Below, piece after piece: positions 54,779 through 64,000 of a stretch of 64,000 nt of DNA; positions within the stretch are counted from its first letter, which is position 1; each line of letters starts with the position of its first letter. The notes beneath the pieces were generated by a model. It had not been told where the DNA came from, made no database searches, and worked only from the letters and a program-made list of their open reading frames with translations. The DNA comes from Ixodes scapularis (lineage: Eukaryota > Arthropoda > Arachnida > Ixodida > Ixodidae): contig NW_024609857.1 in the NCBI RefSeq assembly GCF_016920785.2, positions 72,848,252 to 72,912,251 on the forward strand, given 5' to 3'. A program made the translations under genes and the position numbers.

Positions 54779-54789
54779 GAATTATTCGA
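54779..54789 (+). repeat. right target-site duplication of the right copy
   Basis: GAATTATTCGA, identical to 51495-51505. Confidence 0.85.
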
Positions 54790-55144
54790 GAATGTGAAAA
54801 GTTTGGAACACTGATTTGTTTCTTCGTAATTCCTCTCCGTTTTTTCTTTTTTTATTGTTTGGCCTTCTTTTTTCTTTCTTTTATATTTTTTGTCTGCTTG
54901 ACTTCTCACTCCTATCGATAAGAACGGATTCATAGGAACGACTACTATTGGCATTATAACCCCGAGTTAGTCTTTATTGACTAATCTAGACCATTTTACA
55001 GGGTTTCCCGCACTAAACTATTATTGAAAACTAGGAACTAAAGCAAGGCAAAGTAACATTTTTGAATTTAATAGGAGACTATCCTTCAGATCGTTTGTAG
55101 TACGTAGAGATGAAAGCCCATTCATGGCTGTAGAGGAAAGGTTT

Positions 55145-55680
55145 TATCCGGTGAACCTCGGGGATTGGCGCTGGTACCTATCCTGTTTCTCATATACATA
55201 AACGGCATTGCTAACAACGTCAGGCAGATACTACTAAACTCAGATAAAACCGCGTTTATGACCCAAAACACAAAAATGAAGTACTTGCTTCAACCCACTG
55301 GAAGAACTCGGAAAATACAAATACATTGGCCTCTCTATATATCAGCTTCAGCTCTAACCACCGTTGTGAGTCGTGCATCGACTGTGAAACTAAAAAATAA
55401 ATTAAATGAATAGACTTACCCTTTAAAAAGAACTTCTGAAGTTTTGATCTCTGATACAAAATTACTGGCCTACAAAACTCTTCATGCGCTTGAAAACGCC
55501 AACGTCGCTTGGTTTCTGCGTACCATCTCGGGTATTACTAAGTAAGAAATATTTCCAACAGATAGCATGCAATATGTGCATGTGTAAGAAATTCACGCAC
55601 GACTCCCCCTGCAAAAACCTCGGGGTTAAAATTTTTAAACAAACTTGCGAACGACACTTCAATGTTTCGAAGTAAGATTA
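55145..55680 (+). pseudogene. degenerate LINE reverse-transcriptase fragment
   Basis: 55150-55200 reads GEPRGLALVPILFLIYING, matching the GVPQGSVLGPxLFxIYIND motif-B neighbourhood of non-LTR RTs. Further on, in shifted frames, KYIGLSIS-like (about 55318) and LAYKTLHALEN/NVAW (about 55466-55515) match the conserved C-terminal blocks (YLG; AYKTLIRPxLEYAxxxW). The YXDD region is deleted or unrecognisable. It is a short dead fragment unrelated in position to the other LINEs. Confidence 0.65.
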
Positions 55681-58477
55681 TTTGACCCCTACAAATAAAT
55701 GATTCACCAGGTATATAAATATTCATCGCCTCTGCAACCATTCATTGAATAGAACCATTTTCTTCGAAACACTGTATACATTCCGTCATACCTTGTTCCA
55801 CTGTAAGTCAAATGATAGAAAGCATACAAACCTAGAAGCACAATTTTAACGCTTCTAGGACGACTGCTTTTGTTATTGGTATGCTAACATGATCGGCCTT
55901 TTTTTTTTTTACATTACTGTTTTGTGTATAGGCGGGGAGAGAACGAGTTAGCGCGAACAAACGATTGGCATTATTTTTAGTTATTATTTCAATAGAAAAA
56001 TTCTCATCAGTACTCTTATTGTGATTGAAAGTGCCTATTCGCGGTACTAACGTAAATTATGAAATCTCTTAGTCGTCGACACCCTGTCTGCATAAAATGC
56101 AGAAAGACTTTGCTTTTTGTCAACCTCGTGACCAATTCATGGTATGTTCATTTACACATTTCTTCTATGCTGACTGCAGTGACGTGATTGCTGCGCCATT
56201 TGCGGCAAACAGCGCCAAAGTGCTAACCCTGCTACATCCTGCTACGTTTCGCCAAAATGTGGTGAACTTGCGTCAACATTTCTCCGAAACTTAATTTCAC
56301 TTTATTGATTCCTATAACGTAATAAATCAGGCCCCGCTACACGGCTAGGTCGTTGCGGTAGGATCGCCTCAAATAACGTACCATATATAAACCCAATTTT
56401 ATCTCTGTACCAAACACTCACAGTGTTCGGAAGTCTCGGAACATTTCTCATGCTCGTGGTCTACAGCTGTTCTGGCGGAGTATTTGGCTTCGTTGAGTGC
56501 GCTTCTTACCGCGCACTGGTGCACTGCGGTGAAGCGACAACCGCAAGGTAGGCATCGCGAGTTTTTGTATCTTGCTTCGCCGCAGTACACATGCGTCCCA
56601 AGGAGAAAACACTCATCCTGGCGGTTTTTGTGTTTTACATTCGAAGTTTAGCAAGGATACTTGGGCATTGTAGGAAGATGTTTGAGGCCTGGTTTATAGG
56701 TTGATTTTTACATACATGGTATTCGGGCCACTTCCGGCCGCCATGACAGGGAGCCGAGAACACTTCCGGTTCGGGTTTTGTTTGCATGATTTTAAAGGGC
56801 GACGCCTCACCGCTATGTTTCGTGTGTTCCGCAACCAAATCGTTTCTTCGTAGCGTTTTCCGCTTCCACTCGATTCTTGAAGAGATGTAATGCTTTGCAA
56901 TTGACTGGGCAACTTTGCTATGGCAGATCTCCGCGAAATAAAAGATGCAGCGAGCCGCGGCTCAAGCGCGAGCAGTCAATCTCACGTGAGCATCGATTTT
57001 ACGCTCAACACTAGGATCGCTTACTAATTTTGAAATCAAAGATGCACAAATCCGACTCTTCTGGACAGCGAAGATACTTGATCGAACGATTCACACTTGA
57101 GTTTTTATGAAAATAAAAATTGATTGAAATATTATAACTAATATTCGTCCAAATACAAGTTTTTGTTTTAGCCTGCATGCAGGTTTTAATAACACAGACC
57201 GACTTGGTACTGACTAATATATTTATTACGCAAAAGAATAGTTTTATCGTTTATTTTTAATCTTAGAGCAGAATTACTTGCTGACGTTAATTTTTGTGAG
57301 CATGCGAGCTTCTGAACAGATGGTTTATGTGTCTCGTGAGAGTCCCGAATAGGGTGCCTTCATGTGCGCTTTGCTTGGGGTGATGACATCTGGCCATTTT
57401 GTTTCTAACGCTTATTTTTATTTTTTGTTCTGAAGCGCGTGAAAGGGCGTGTCCCTGCACGCGCTCGTGGCGCTGACTGTGTTACGGCGACATTTTGTTT
57501 CCTGCGATTTCTTTGTATTTTCCCTGTGGGCGCGTGCTGTCGGCATCGGGTACTACAAACGATGGCATCACCCTAAACAGAAGGGCATTGAGGCACACTA
57601 GTCCCGAACAAACTCCAGCCCCAAAAACCTACGCATACAGTGCAAGAAAAACAAAACAAGTAATGTTGAGAGTTTGTATTACCCGAGGACTTCAGAATGG
57701 GCGGGATCTTTTCGTATGGAACCAAACCTGGGCTTCTGTTTCACTTCAATTTCATACACATCAATTTTAAACATTTTAAAGCAATATATATATATATATA
57801 TTTTTTTTTTTTTTGATGCGATAAAACGTTTGTGTGTGACACGTGTAAAGTAAGACGTGAAGCACCATCGGTACTATCCTTTCGATTTTATTACTCACGC
57901 ACGTCGTCAAACACAACAACGCTTGTTTGTCTACCCAAACATAACAGTTCGAACAAATGCGATATGTCTCGCGTGATCGTAAAAAAATCCGGATACGAAA
58001 CTAGTTTTCTTACCTTATCCACCTGGGCTCTAGAATCTAAAACAGCCTTTTGACGTCCGCGTCCGCACTTATATGTCCACGTGGATGTCATTCACAGGAT
58101 TGCCGCGGTATAGGTCGACGTTGTCACAATCACGATATCTCCACTGGTCGTCGTCAAAACACCGCTTGATGTTTGCGGGGAACGAGCGGCGCAATCGTCC
58201 ACACTGCGACGACTTTGTCCCAATCACGATATCTTTGCTCGTTGACGAAAATGCACCGGTCGCTTTTCCCCGGACACGATCGAGCACGCAGCACGCGGCA
58301 CCACCCTTCGCACCCACCTTCAACCCCGTTCGACAGCCGTAGCGTACTTTCGCTTTGGCTAGTTCCAACACTCACGGCGACGCCGCGCAGTTGACGAAGC
58401 CATGCTGTTCTCACACGCGCACTCCCGTGCACGAAAAGCACGAAACAATTAGATGCCTCGATTAATTCGTGGGCGTC
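55681..58477. other. unassigned; candidate minus-strand exon near 58400
   Basis: 55681-57770 has no recognised gene. (TA)n lies at 57784-57801. On the minus strand at 58403-58376 ATG is followed by nine codons and a GTGAGT splice-donor-like word (58375-58370) in a CpG-rich stretch; 58069-58441 is otherwise open in two frames. A first exon is possible but unsupported by any homology. Confidence 0.25.
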
Positions 58478-58577
58478 NNNNNNNNNNNNNNNNNNNNNNN
58501 NNNNNNNNNNNNNNNNNNNNNNNNNNNNNNNNNNNNNNNNNNNNNNNNNNNNNNNNNNNNNNNNNNNNNNNNNNNNN
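58478..58577. other. assembly gap, 100 N
   Basis: Exactly 100 N, the customary placeholder for a scaffold gap of unknown size. Reading frames across it are meaningless. Confidence 0.99.
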
Positions 58578-60348
58578 AACAGGTCTCTATGTCAATACGA
58601 CAACCCCCAAAATACAGCTTGTCCACAAACACAGACACACACACACAAATATAGTGTTCCGGTTTATCCTTATTTTTTGCCGCAAAAATAAACAACTCTT
58701 TGCCGAGCGCTTAGTCTGCTCTCAAATGGAGCGCTAGCGGTCCGGACCACTGATATAAATTAAACTCACGACGTAAATATTGTCTTTTTTTTTCATGAAA
58801 ACTATTTTTGCGACATGCCTGGCAAATCCAGGAATTTAAAACAATGTTGTTGTTTTGGTGGGGAGTATATGTGCCTCTGTGTGTGTGTAGCGGGGAAAAG
58901 GGAGGGCAGTGATTTGTTTTTAGGAAATTGAGGGAGATGCAGTTCCAGTGCTGCTCTATTGCCAGCTTCGCGTGTCTTCGGAGACATATAAAGAGAGTCG
59001 TGAACGAGTGCCGACGTTTACAGAGTGTTCCGATTAAACTCTCGCGACGTCTTTCAGCTCCAGCTTTGAGTTTGAACGGGTCTAGAGCCCCTGGTGTGTA
59101 TATACATCGGAACCTTTCACAAACAATCGCGAGGGTATTGCACCGGTGTAACAACAGCGATGCTACTTACTACGCGTTCTCAGAGTGTATACGCGTCCGC
59201 ACTCGTGCAGCTTGTCTCTTATCAGAGATGGAAACGCTTCCGCTGCCGCCTTCCACATCGGGGAGGATGACGGGCCGAACAAAGTGCCACCCTTGTGTCC
59301 GCATCTTGTAGCCTCGCAAAGGAGAAGGCGCCGTGTGCAAGACCATAGACCACGGAACGAGTGGGATGCGTTTCGCTTCTGGTGGTCCCTGCAGCAGCGC
59401 TGCCAAGGTGTGGTGGATCCGCCGCGAACCCTATGAAAGAGGGGGGGGGGGGGGGGGGGGGGGGGATTCTTTTTGAGTGTCGCTCCAAAAAAGCGGACCA
59501 CATTTGTCGCGCGGCAAAAATAAAGTAAGGCTGGAACACATGTGAAGCCAAATATATTCCACAAAAAAATTGGTATTTGAAAAAAAATAATAATAATAAA
59601 GATTTCACGATATTAAAAATAAAGCGTGAAAACACGTCGCTGTTTGTCCGACTGCAATCGTGATTACACCTTGAACAAAAACCGATTGGCCTGCACTTTA
59701 TACGCTATGTTTCTGAAATATGGCATGAAACAATTTTGGGAGGTTTCGATTTTCGTTTGAAATTCGGTTGATTTTCCGCTGATGCGTTCCGGTGCTTTGC
59801 CGAAAGCCCACTCTTCATCCGGTTTGGGTTCTAGCGGTGCAAATATGACTGCAAAGTTTCGTCATTTGATTCAGAAGTTAGAAACGATTTTCTAATATTT
59901 GCAGTGAAAGACGGTGTTTTGTTTACTGCGGCAGGTGCCATTTATTGCCACGCGTTCGTGGCCTGCACTGGCCGCCATTTTTAAATTTAGCATTTCCAAA
60001 AATAGCTCTTTTCCTCGCAATAAAGCATAGAAGCTAATAAAAGATGGGAACTCTTTGAAAATTCGCCATCTCATCTTAACTTCTGGTGGGGAATATTCGG
60101 ACACCGGGCCAAGTTCACACTGTTACGTGGTTCATTTTTGCAGTGCGAGCATTGTACTCTTACCCTACGTACGCCTTTGTATGCATGAACTTAAAACGCA
60201 TAGTGTGAAAAAATGCATGAATGCGGTGACATATATATAGCTGCCTCCATTTCGGTCGACTTGGGCTTGGCTATTTTTAAATAGCTGAGATGAAGTTCAG
60301 GGGTTAATGGGCTCACCTCCCTATAGATATTTTGATCATGTACAATCG
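58578..60348. other. unassigned; G run and a fragment of the 10107-10767 family
   Basis: About 59058-59100 (cagctttgagtttgaacggg, tagagcccctggtg) resembles one terminal arm of the 10107-10767 family. The long G run is listed separately. No gene is supported. Confidence 0.35.
59441..59465 (+). repeat. 25-base G homopolymer
   Basis: Twenty-five G residues between tatgaaaga and attctttttg. Confidence 0.9.
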
Positions 60349-60378
60349 AATAAAATTGCAAAAAAAAAAAAAAAAAAA
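60349..60378 (+). other. poly(A) signal plus 19-base A tail (retroposed 3' end)
   Basis: AATAAA at 60349-60354 is followed six bases later by A19 (60360-60378), as at the 3' end of a reverse-transcribed polyadenylated RNA. The body upstream (about 60190-60348) has no recognised coding content. Confidence 0.45.
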
Positions 60379-60517
60379 CATCCGCCGACACATTTACAAA
60401 CTATTTGTTACATTAAATGGGCCAGCCTGAGAACTGTCGCATGAATAAACTTCTTTATTGCCAACGCATTGTGAGTGAGTGGCATAAAATTTGAAACAGA
60501 ATTAATTGGGGGGCTAG

Positions 60518-61248
60518 TTGGTTGAACATCTAGACTCCAAAATTATAAAAAGAGGAATCGCAAAAAATTGCCTGAATACAGCTCTTAAAAAATCTTGCAT
60601 GCACTCAGCGGGGGAAAGCTTCGATGCTCAAGTACAAAGACTGAAAGCGTCGGGATATCCGAATTCCATAATATATGACGTCGCCGAATCCTTGATGACC
60701 TCAAATAAAAAACGTGACACTGAAAAATGAAAGAAACACCGACCGACTGTTCTGCCATATATACACCGCTTGTCCCACAACTTGAAGAGAACAGCCGCGA
60801 AGTTTCAAGTACAAGTCGTGCTTTCAGCTCCAGACAAACTAAAAAGGCGCTCTGCCCTAAGATCAATTGCCAACAGCATCAACAGGCAGAGTGCAGTGTA
60901 AAACATCGACTCAAGTATGTGGAATGCCAAAGTGGAGTGGTATATCAAATAGCGTTTACATGCGGCAAAGTGTATGTAGGTCAGTCGGGGCGATGTATTA
61001 ATACCAGATTAAGAGAACATGCCCAAACGTTAAAATCAGCACCATCGGGACATCTTGCGGTGCATGTCAGAGACTGCAAATGCTCACCAACATTCAACCA
61101 CACCAAAGTTCTAAAGCGGTTCCGTGACAAAAACACCAGAGAACTGTACGAGGCTCAAGTCATCCTCACCAGTGGCGACAAGTGCATAAGCGCGCCATCA
61201 GTGACCCTAACACAAAAAGAACTTCAGTTCCTTCGGTGTTTCCCCTGA
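60518..61248 (+). pseudogene. Penelope-like element, C-terminal part with GIY-YIG endonuclease
   Basis: Two overlapping frames. Frame one (60518 to about 60843) carries the linker after RT (FDAQVQRLKASGYP, then past a TGA at 60728-60730 LPYIHRLSHNLKR). Frame two (ATG at 60727 to 61248, 173 codons) carries the endonuclease: a Cys-rich KINC...C...H segment at 46-60, VVY at 71-73, YVG at 83-85, R89 and R94, and YEAQVI with the catalytic-type Glu at 142. A one-base shift near 60840 in an A run separates the frames. In Penelope-like elements this domain nicks DNA for insertion. The RT is absent (5' truncation), so the copy is dead. The GIY-YIG residues themselves are intact. Confidence 0.85.
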
Positions 61249-63436
61249 AGACCTGAAACACAGAGAGAACTTCATTTCTAGCGGTGTTTTATCTGAAGAC
61301 GTTTTAGCCGTTTGCTCAGCGTAAGTTTTTTCTCTTCTATTTCATGTTTTTCTTTTTCTTTTGCTTTTTGTAGTATAGAGTTTTTTTTACATGACAAGTA
61401 CTTTGCCTTTGGCTGAAGTTAAAATAATTTTTATTTCGATTTATAAAACTAAATATGTTCTTTTTAGCAGCAGTGACTTTAATTTCATCTTTCCTTTCTT
61501 CCTTTCTTTTTTTCACTTCCACCTTGTCGTTCTCTAGATGCTCTATTAAATTTGACAGTTGTAAGTAAGCGCTCTGTCCTGTCCCCTCCTTCTCTTCTCA
61601 GTCTTTTGCGCTTTCAAAACCACCGTCTAGATAAAATTTGAAAAATTCAACAATTATTTATATCCGTTCCCCCCCCCCCCCTCCAAAAAAAAAGAACAAA
61701 AAGGTTGTGCTTTTGTTGTAGTATTAGTGTGGCAAGGGCAATGATAACACAGGGAGAGGATGTGACGTGTTAGTGTGGGGCGAACGCGCGTGCAAGATGT
61801 GCGTGTAGCTACACTCGCAGCGTGCTTCTCGCTGCTCGGGTAATTTGGCAAAAGGCATATTGAAACGCGGCAGCACCATAGAGAGCCTAGATCACAGAGA
61901 GTTTCCAACTGCTCCATCGTAATCATGCGAGCGTCTCCGTCTTTCCGACTGCTTTCCTACTCGCCACGCGATTACGCGGGGCATGCACACATGCGTCCGC
62001 CATTAAATTACAAACACTCCCCATTGGTTCGAGATGAACCCTCCGTTCAGGCTAGACTCTCTTGGGTACAGCTGGGTACAGCGAAGCTACATGCACCGAG
62101 CGGACCCCTGGCGCCAGCTCCCGGCAAACGAGAACCAAACGCTCGAACTATCTGAACCCGTTACGGCAAAAGGAGCAGATTTAAAGTAATGAAGGCGTTT
62201 CTTTTTCTGCTTTTCTCTCTCTCTCTCTCTCTCTTGCGTTCTTTTTCTGGGGAAGCCCGGAGCGCACTCGTTTTAACGGAGCAGAGCGCCGCTGTATATC
62301 TGAACACGTGATGTTTTACCCCCGCCGGGAGTAACACGGAGGCACTCGAGAAAGCGGTTCGTCGGCTGGCAGTCGGCCTGTCGACTTCCGCTGCTGGCAT
62401 GTCACCGGAAATGGTTAGCTGCCAGCCACGTAAGACATTCTGCGTTCAAACAGTCAGGCGGTGCGCGGTTTTTCAAATAGCACTCATAATTCAGCCATGG
62501 ACGGTCTGGCGAATTACAACTCAACAACAAAGTCCACAACACGAGATCGGCACAAGACATACGAGGTACACTTTCGGTCGTCAATGACCGCGGCATACAA
62601 ACATACATTCGCACACACGCGGACCCTCAAGCCCGGCGCCCGCAAGTTACGCACGCGGAATTGTAATTGAAGGGATGGCCTGCCAGATTCCATTATGGCT
62701 TCCTCGGTGGTCCCTTGCGAACGCATGGAGAAGCTCCGTGCGCCACCCGCTGCACCGCACCATCCGGCGTCTGTTGGCGGGCTACAGTGTGCTAATGCGC
62801 CGAAGAGCAGCCAGACGGGTCAGCGCAACGGGGTGAGGTCAGGGACGCGAGAAGGACCACTCTCGAATTGTGGCCCCGTGAGTCGAGACGAATTGTCCGA
62901 GCATAGAGGTGTAGCCCCGGCCAGCGGGAGCCGCGGGAGGTGCGTGTGGGAGCCAACGCCGCGCACCGCAGGATTCGGGACTTCCTCGCCTCGGCGTTTG
63001 ATCGAGCCGTCCGCTCTTCAGCCCGCGGATAAACGACCGACTCGCTGGAGACCGATTAACGGCCGTGTAATTTCCTGCCAAGGTGTTGAAATTGCTGGTC
63101 TGCCACTAAACATCACTCACGCTAGATGTTGTTTTTCTTATTTATGTTGTTGGTTTGCAATACCCTCTCCGACTCTCCCACGTCCATACTTACCGTGATT
63201 CTTTCTGGACCCCTATCATTCTTATTTCTTTAATTCGTTCCTTTCACTGTGACGTTTTACCGTGCCGCAGTTTAGACTTTAATTTCGACGGTGTTGGCAG
63301 TGTTGCTTTGAGAGCGCAATGATTTCAGGCTTCCACCATGCTATTTACAAACACCATCGAACTTGTTGTTCGCAAGGTAATGACGTCACAAGGGGGAACC
63401 ATAGGAGGGCGCCACCAAAACATCTCGCCGCTAATA
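61249..63436. other. unassigned; CpG-rich 62690-63120
   Basis: 61249-61660 is T-rich 3' sequence following the Penelope fragment. 62695-63198 is open for 167 codons beginning near MASSVVPCERMEK. It is Pro/Arg/Gly-rich, contains a GTGAG word near 62833, and has no recognised domain. It could be a 5' exon or simply GC-rich noncoding DNA. Confidence 0.3.
61669..61681 (+). repeat. 13-base C homopolymer
   Basis: Thirteen C residues before tccaaaaaaaaag. Confidence 0.9.
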
Positions 63437-63630
63437 GGGAGTATTCACTGGCGGCCATAGCTGTGTGCGCGACTGCTGAGCGCGTGCTGATGGTAAGCTT
63501 CCGCAGTCCTTTTGCAACGTGCATTCCACACCGTTAAGATTGCCTGTCTTAGCAACCTATTAATGTGAGCTCGTTCTGAGCATGCGCTCTGAACAGCACT
63601 CACAAATATGGCGTCCAGTGAATAGCCCCC
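63437..63630. mobile_element. MITE with GGGAGTATTCACTGGCGGCC ends
   Basis: gggagtattcactggcggcc on the left pairs with ggcgtccagtgaatagcccc on the right, about 22 bp with two or three mismatches. A central inverted pair gagcgcgtgctgat / gagcatgcgctc-like is weaker. Noncoding, 194 bp. Confidence 0.5.
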
Positions 63631-64000
63631 ATACCGACCTCGCAACTGTCCGCATCCTGCATCGAAGGGCCAATCTTCCCTCCCCGGTGTCGGCGGTTTC
63701 GTGCAAACGGCGTCGTCGCTGCGTCTCGGTTTTACTTTGCCGCGTACGTTGTGCCACAGCCACGGCCACTCGATCCCCTCCTCTCCCGCGGGGCGTCATT
63801 GGAAGCCTGCCAGAAGACTCTTTTTTTTTGTGTAAGAGAAAGAGTGGACGTAACGTGTGAGCGAACGGAGCGAAAGTGCACGGCGGGAACCGCGCATCGG
63901 CCTCATGAGATCAGTCCAGTCATGTCCAAACCACGACTGTCCAATAACGCATTTAATAATCGGACGATTGTTCGTGAGATACGGCCCTGTCGACGTATGC
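63631..64000. other. unassigned
   Basis: CpG-rich to 63800, then no feature. Frames on both strands are short and unrecognised. Confidence 0.4.

Noticed and set aside
58453..58737. Frames crossing 58478-58577
   Set aside because: They span 100 N and have no meaning.
62695..63198. 167-codon plus-strand frame
   Set aside because: Low-complexity Pro/Arg/Gly composition and no recognisable domain; kept only as a possibility in the unassigned region.
1..64000. tRNA or rRNA genes
   Set aside because: Several TTCGAAT/TTCGAAC words looked like box B, but they sit in foldback MITEs without a matching box A and cloverleaf. Only 4905-5115 keeps both boxes, and it looks like a SINE.

Overview
This is arthropod nuclear DNA, and the repeats make a hard tick (Ixodida) the most likely source. 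That assignment is inference from recalled repeat style: CR1/L2-like LINEs with simple-repeat tails, a Penelope-like GIY-YIG fragment, many foldback MITEs and AT/GC microsatellites. Nothing in the window proves the species. There is no bacterial-style gene organisation. I found no convincing intact host protein-coding gene, tRNA or rRNA. Position 58478-58577 is a 100-N scaffold gap. The window reads as an intergenic or intronic graveyard of transposable elements.

Layout. 1-2463 is unassigned apart from a 27-base G run. 2464-3726 holds two abutting DNA transposon remnants, a TA-flanked foldback MITE and a hAT-type element with a perfect 8-bp target duplication. 4639-5306 carries a MITE, a tRNA-derived SINE-like unit and a TTAA-flanked foldback MITE. 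6910-8600 is a nested stack of hAT-like elements. 9883-11840 is a cluster of long-TIR foldback elements, including internally deleted derivatives in tandem. 13875-14440 holds more foldback elements. 15124-17445 is a decayed LINE on the minus strand with a recognisable reverse transcriptase (RT).

25245-29599 and 29762-33250 are two plus-strand non-LTR retrotransposons, A and B, arranged head to tail and separated by stacked microsatellite tails. A has an intact PHD-finger ORF1 and a broken ORF2. B has a 5'-truncated ORF1 and an almost complete endonuclease-RT ORF2 broken by only two stop codons. 33271-46302 is MITE-rich and GC-variable, with a clean hAT (8-bp duplication) at 40500-40973, a second related hAT remnant, several foldbacks and a possible solo LTR. 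47048-47290 is a gag-like remnant.

The most unusual object is at 47549-54778. Two copies of an element I do not recognise (about 3.3-3.7 kb) lie in inverted orientation around a spacer of about 0.5 kb. Each copy is bounded by arrays of a degenerate ~17-bp subrepeat grouped into a 52-bp unit. Each carries a TATAAAA box, a short conserved coding-like stretch, a poly(A) signal and a second degenerate ~16-bp array. The right copy is flanked by an exact 11-bp direct repeat, which marks it as a mobile element. The copies differ by substitutions and by copy-specific insertions, so this is not an assembly mirror artefact. After it come an RT fragment (55145-55680), the N gap, a Penelope-like C-terminal fragment (60518-61248) and unassigned sequence with one more foldback element.
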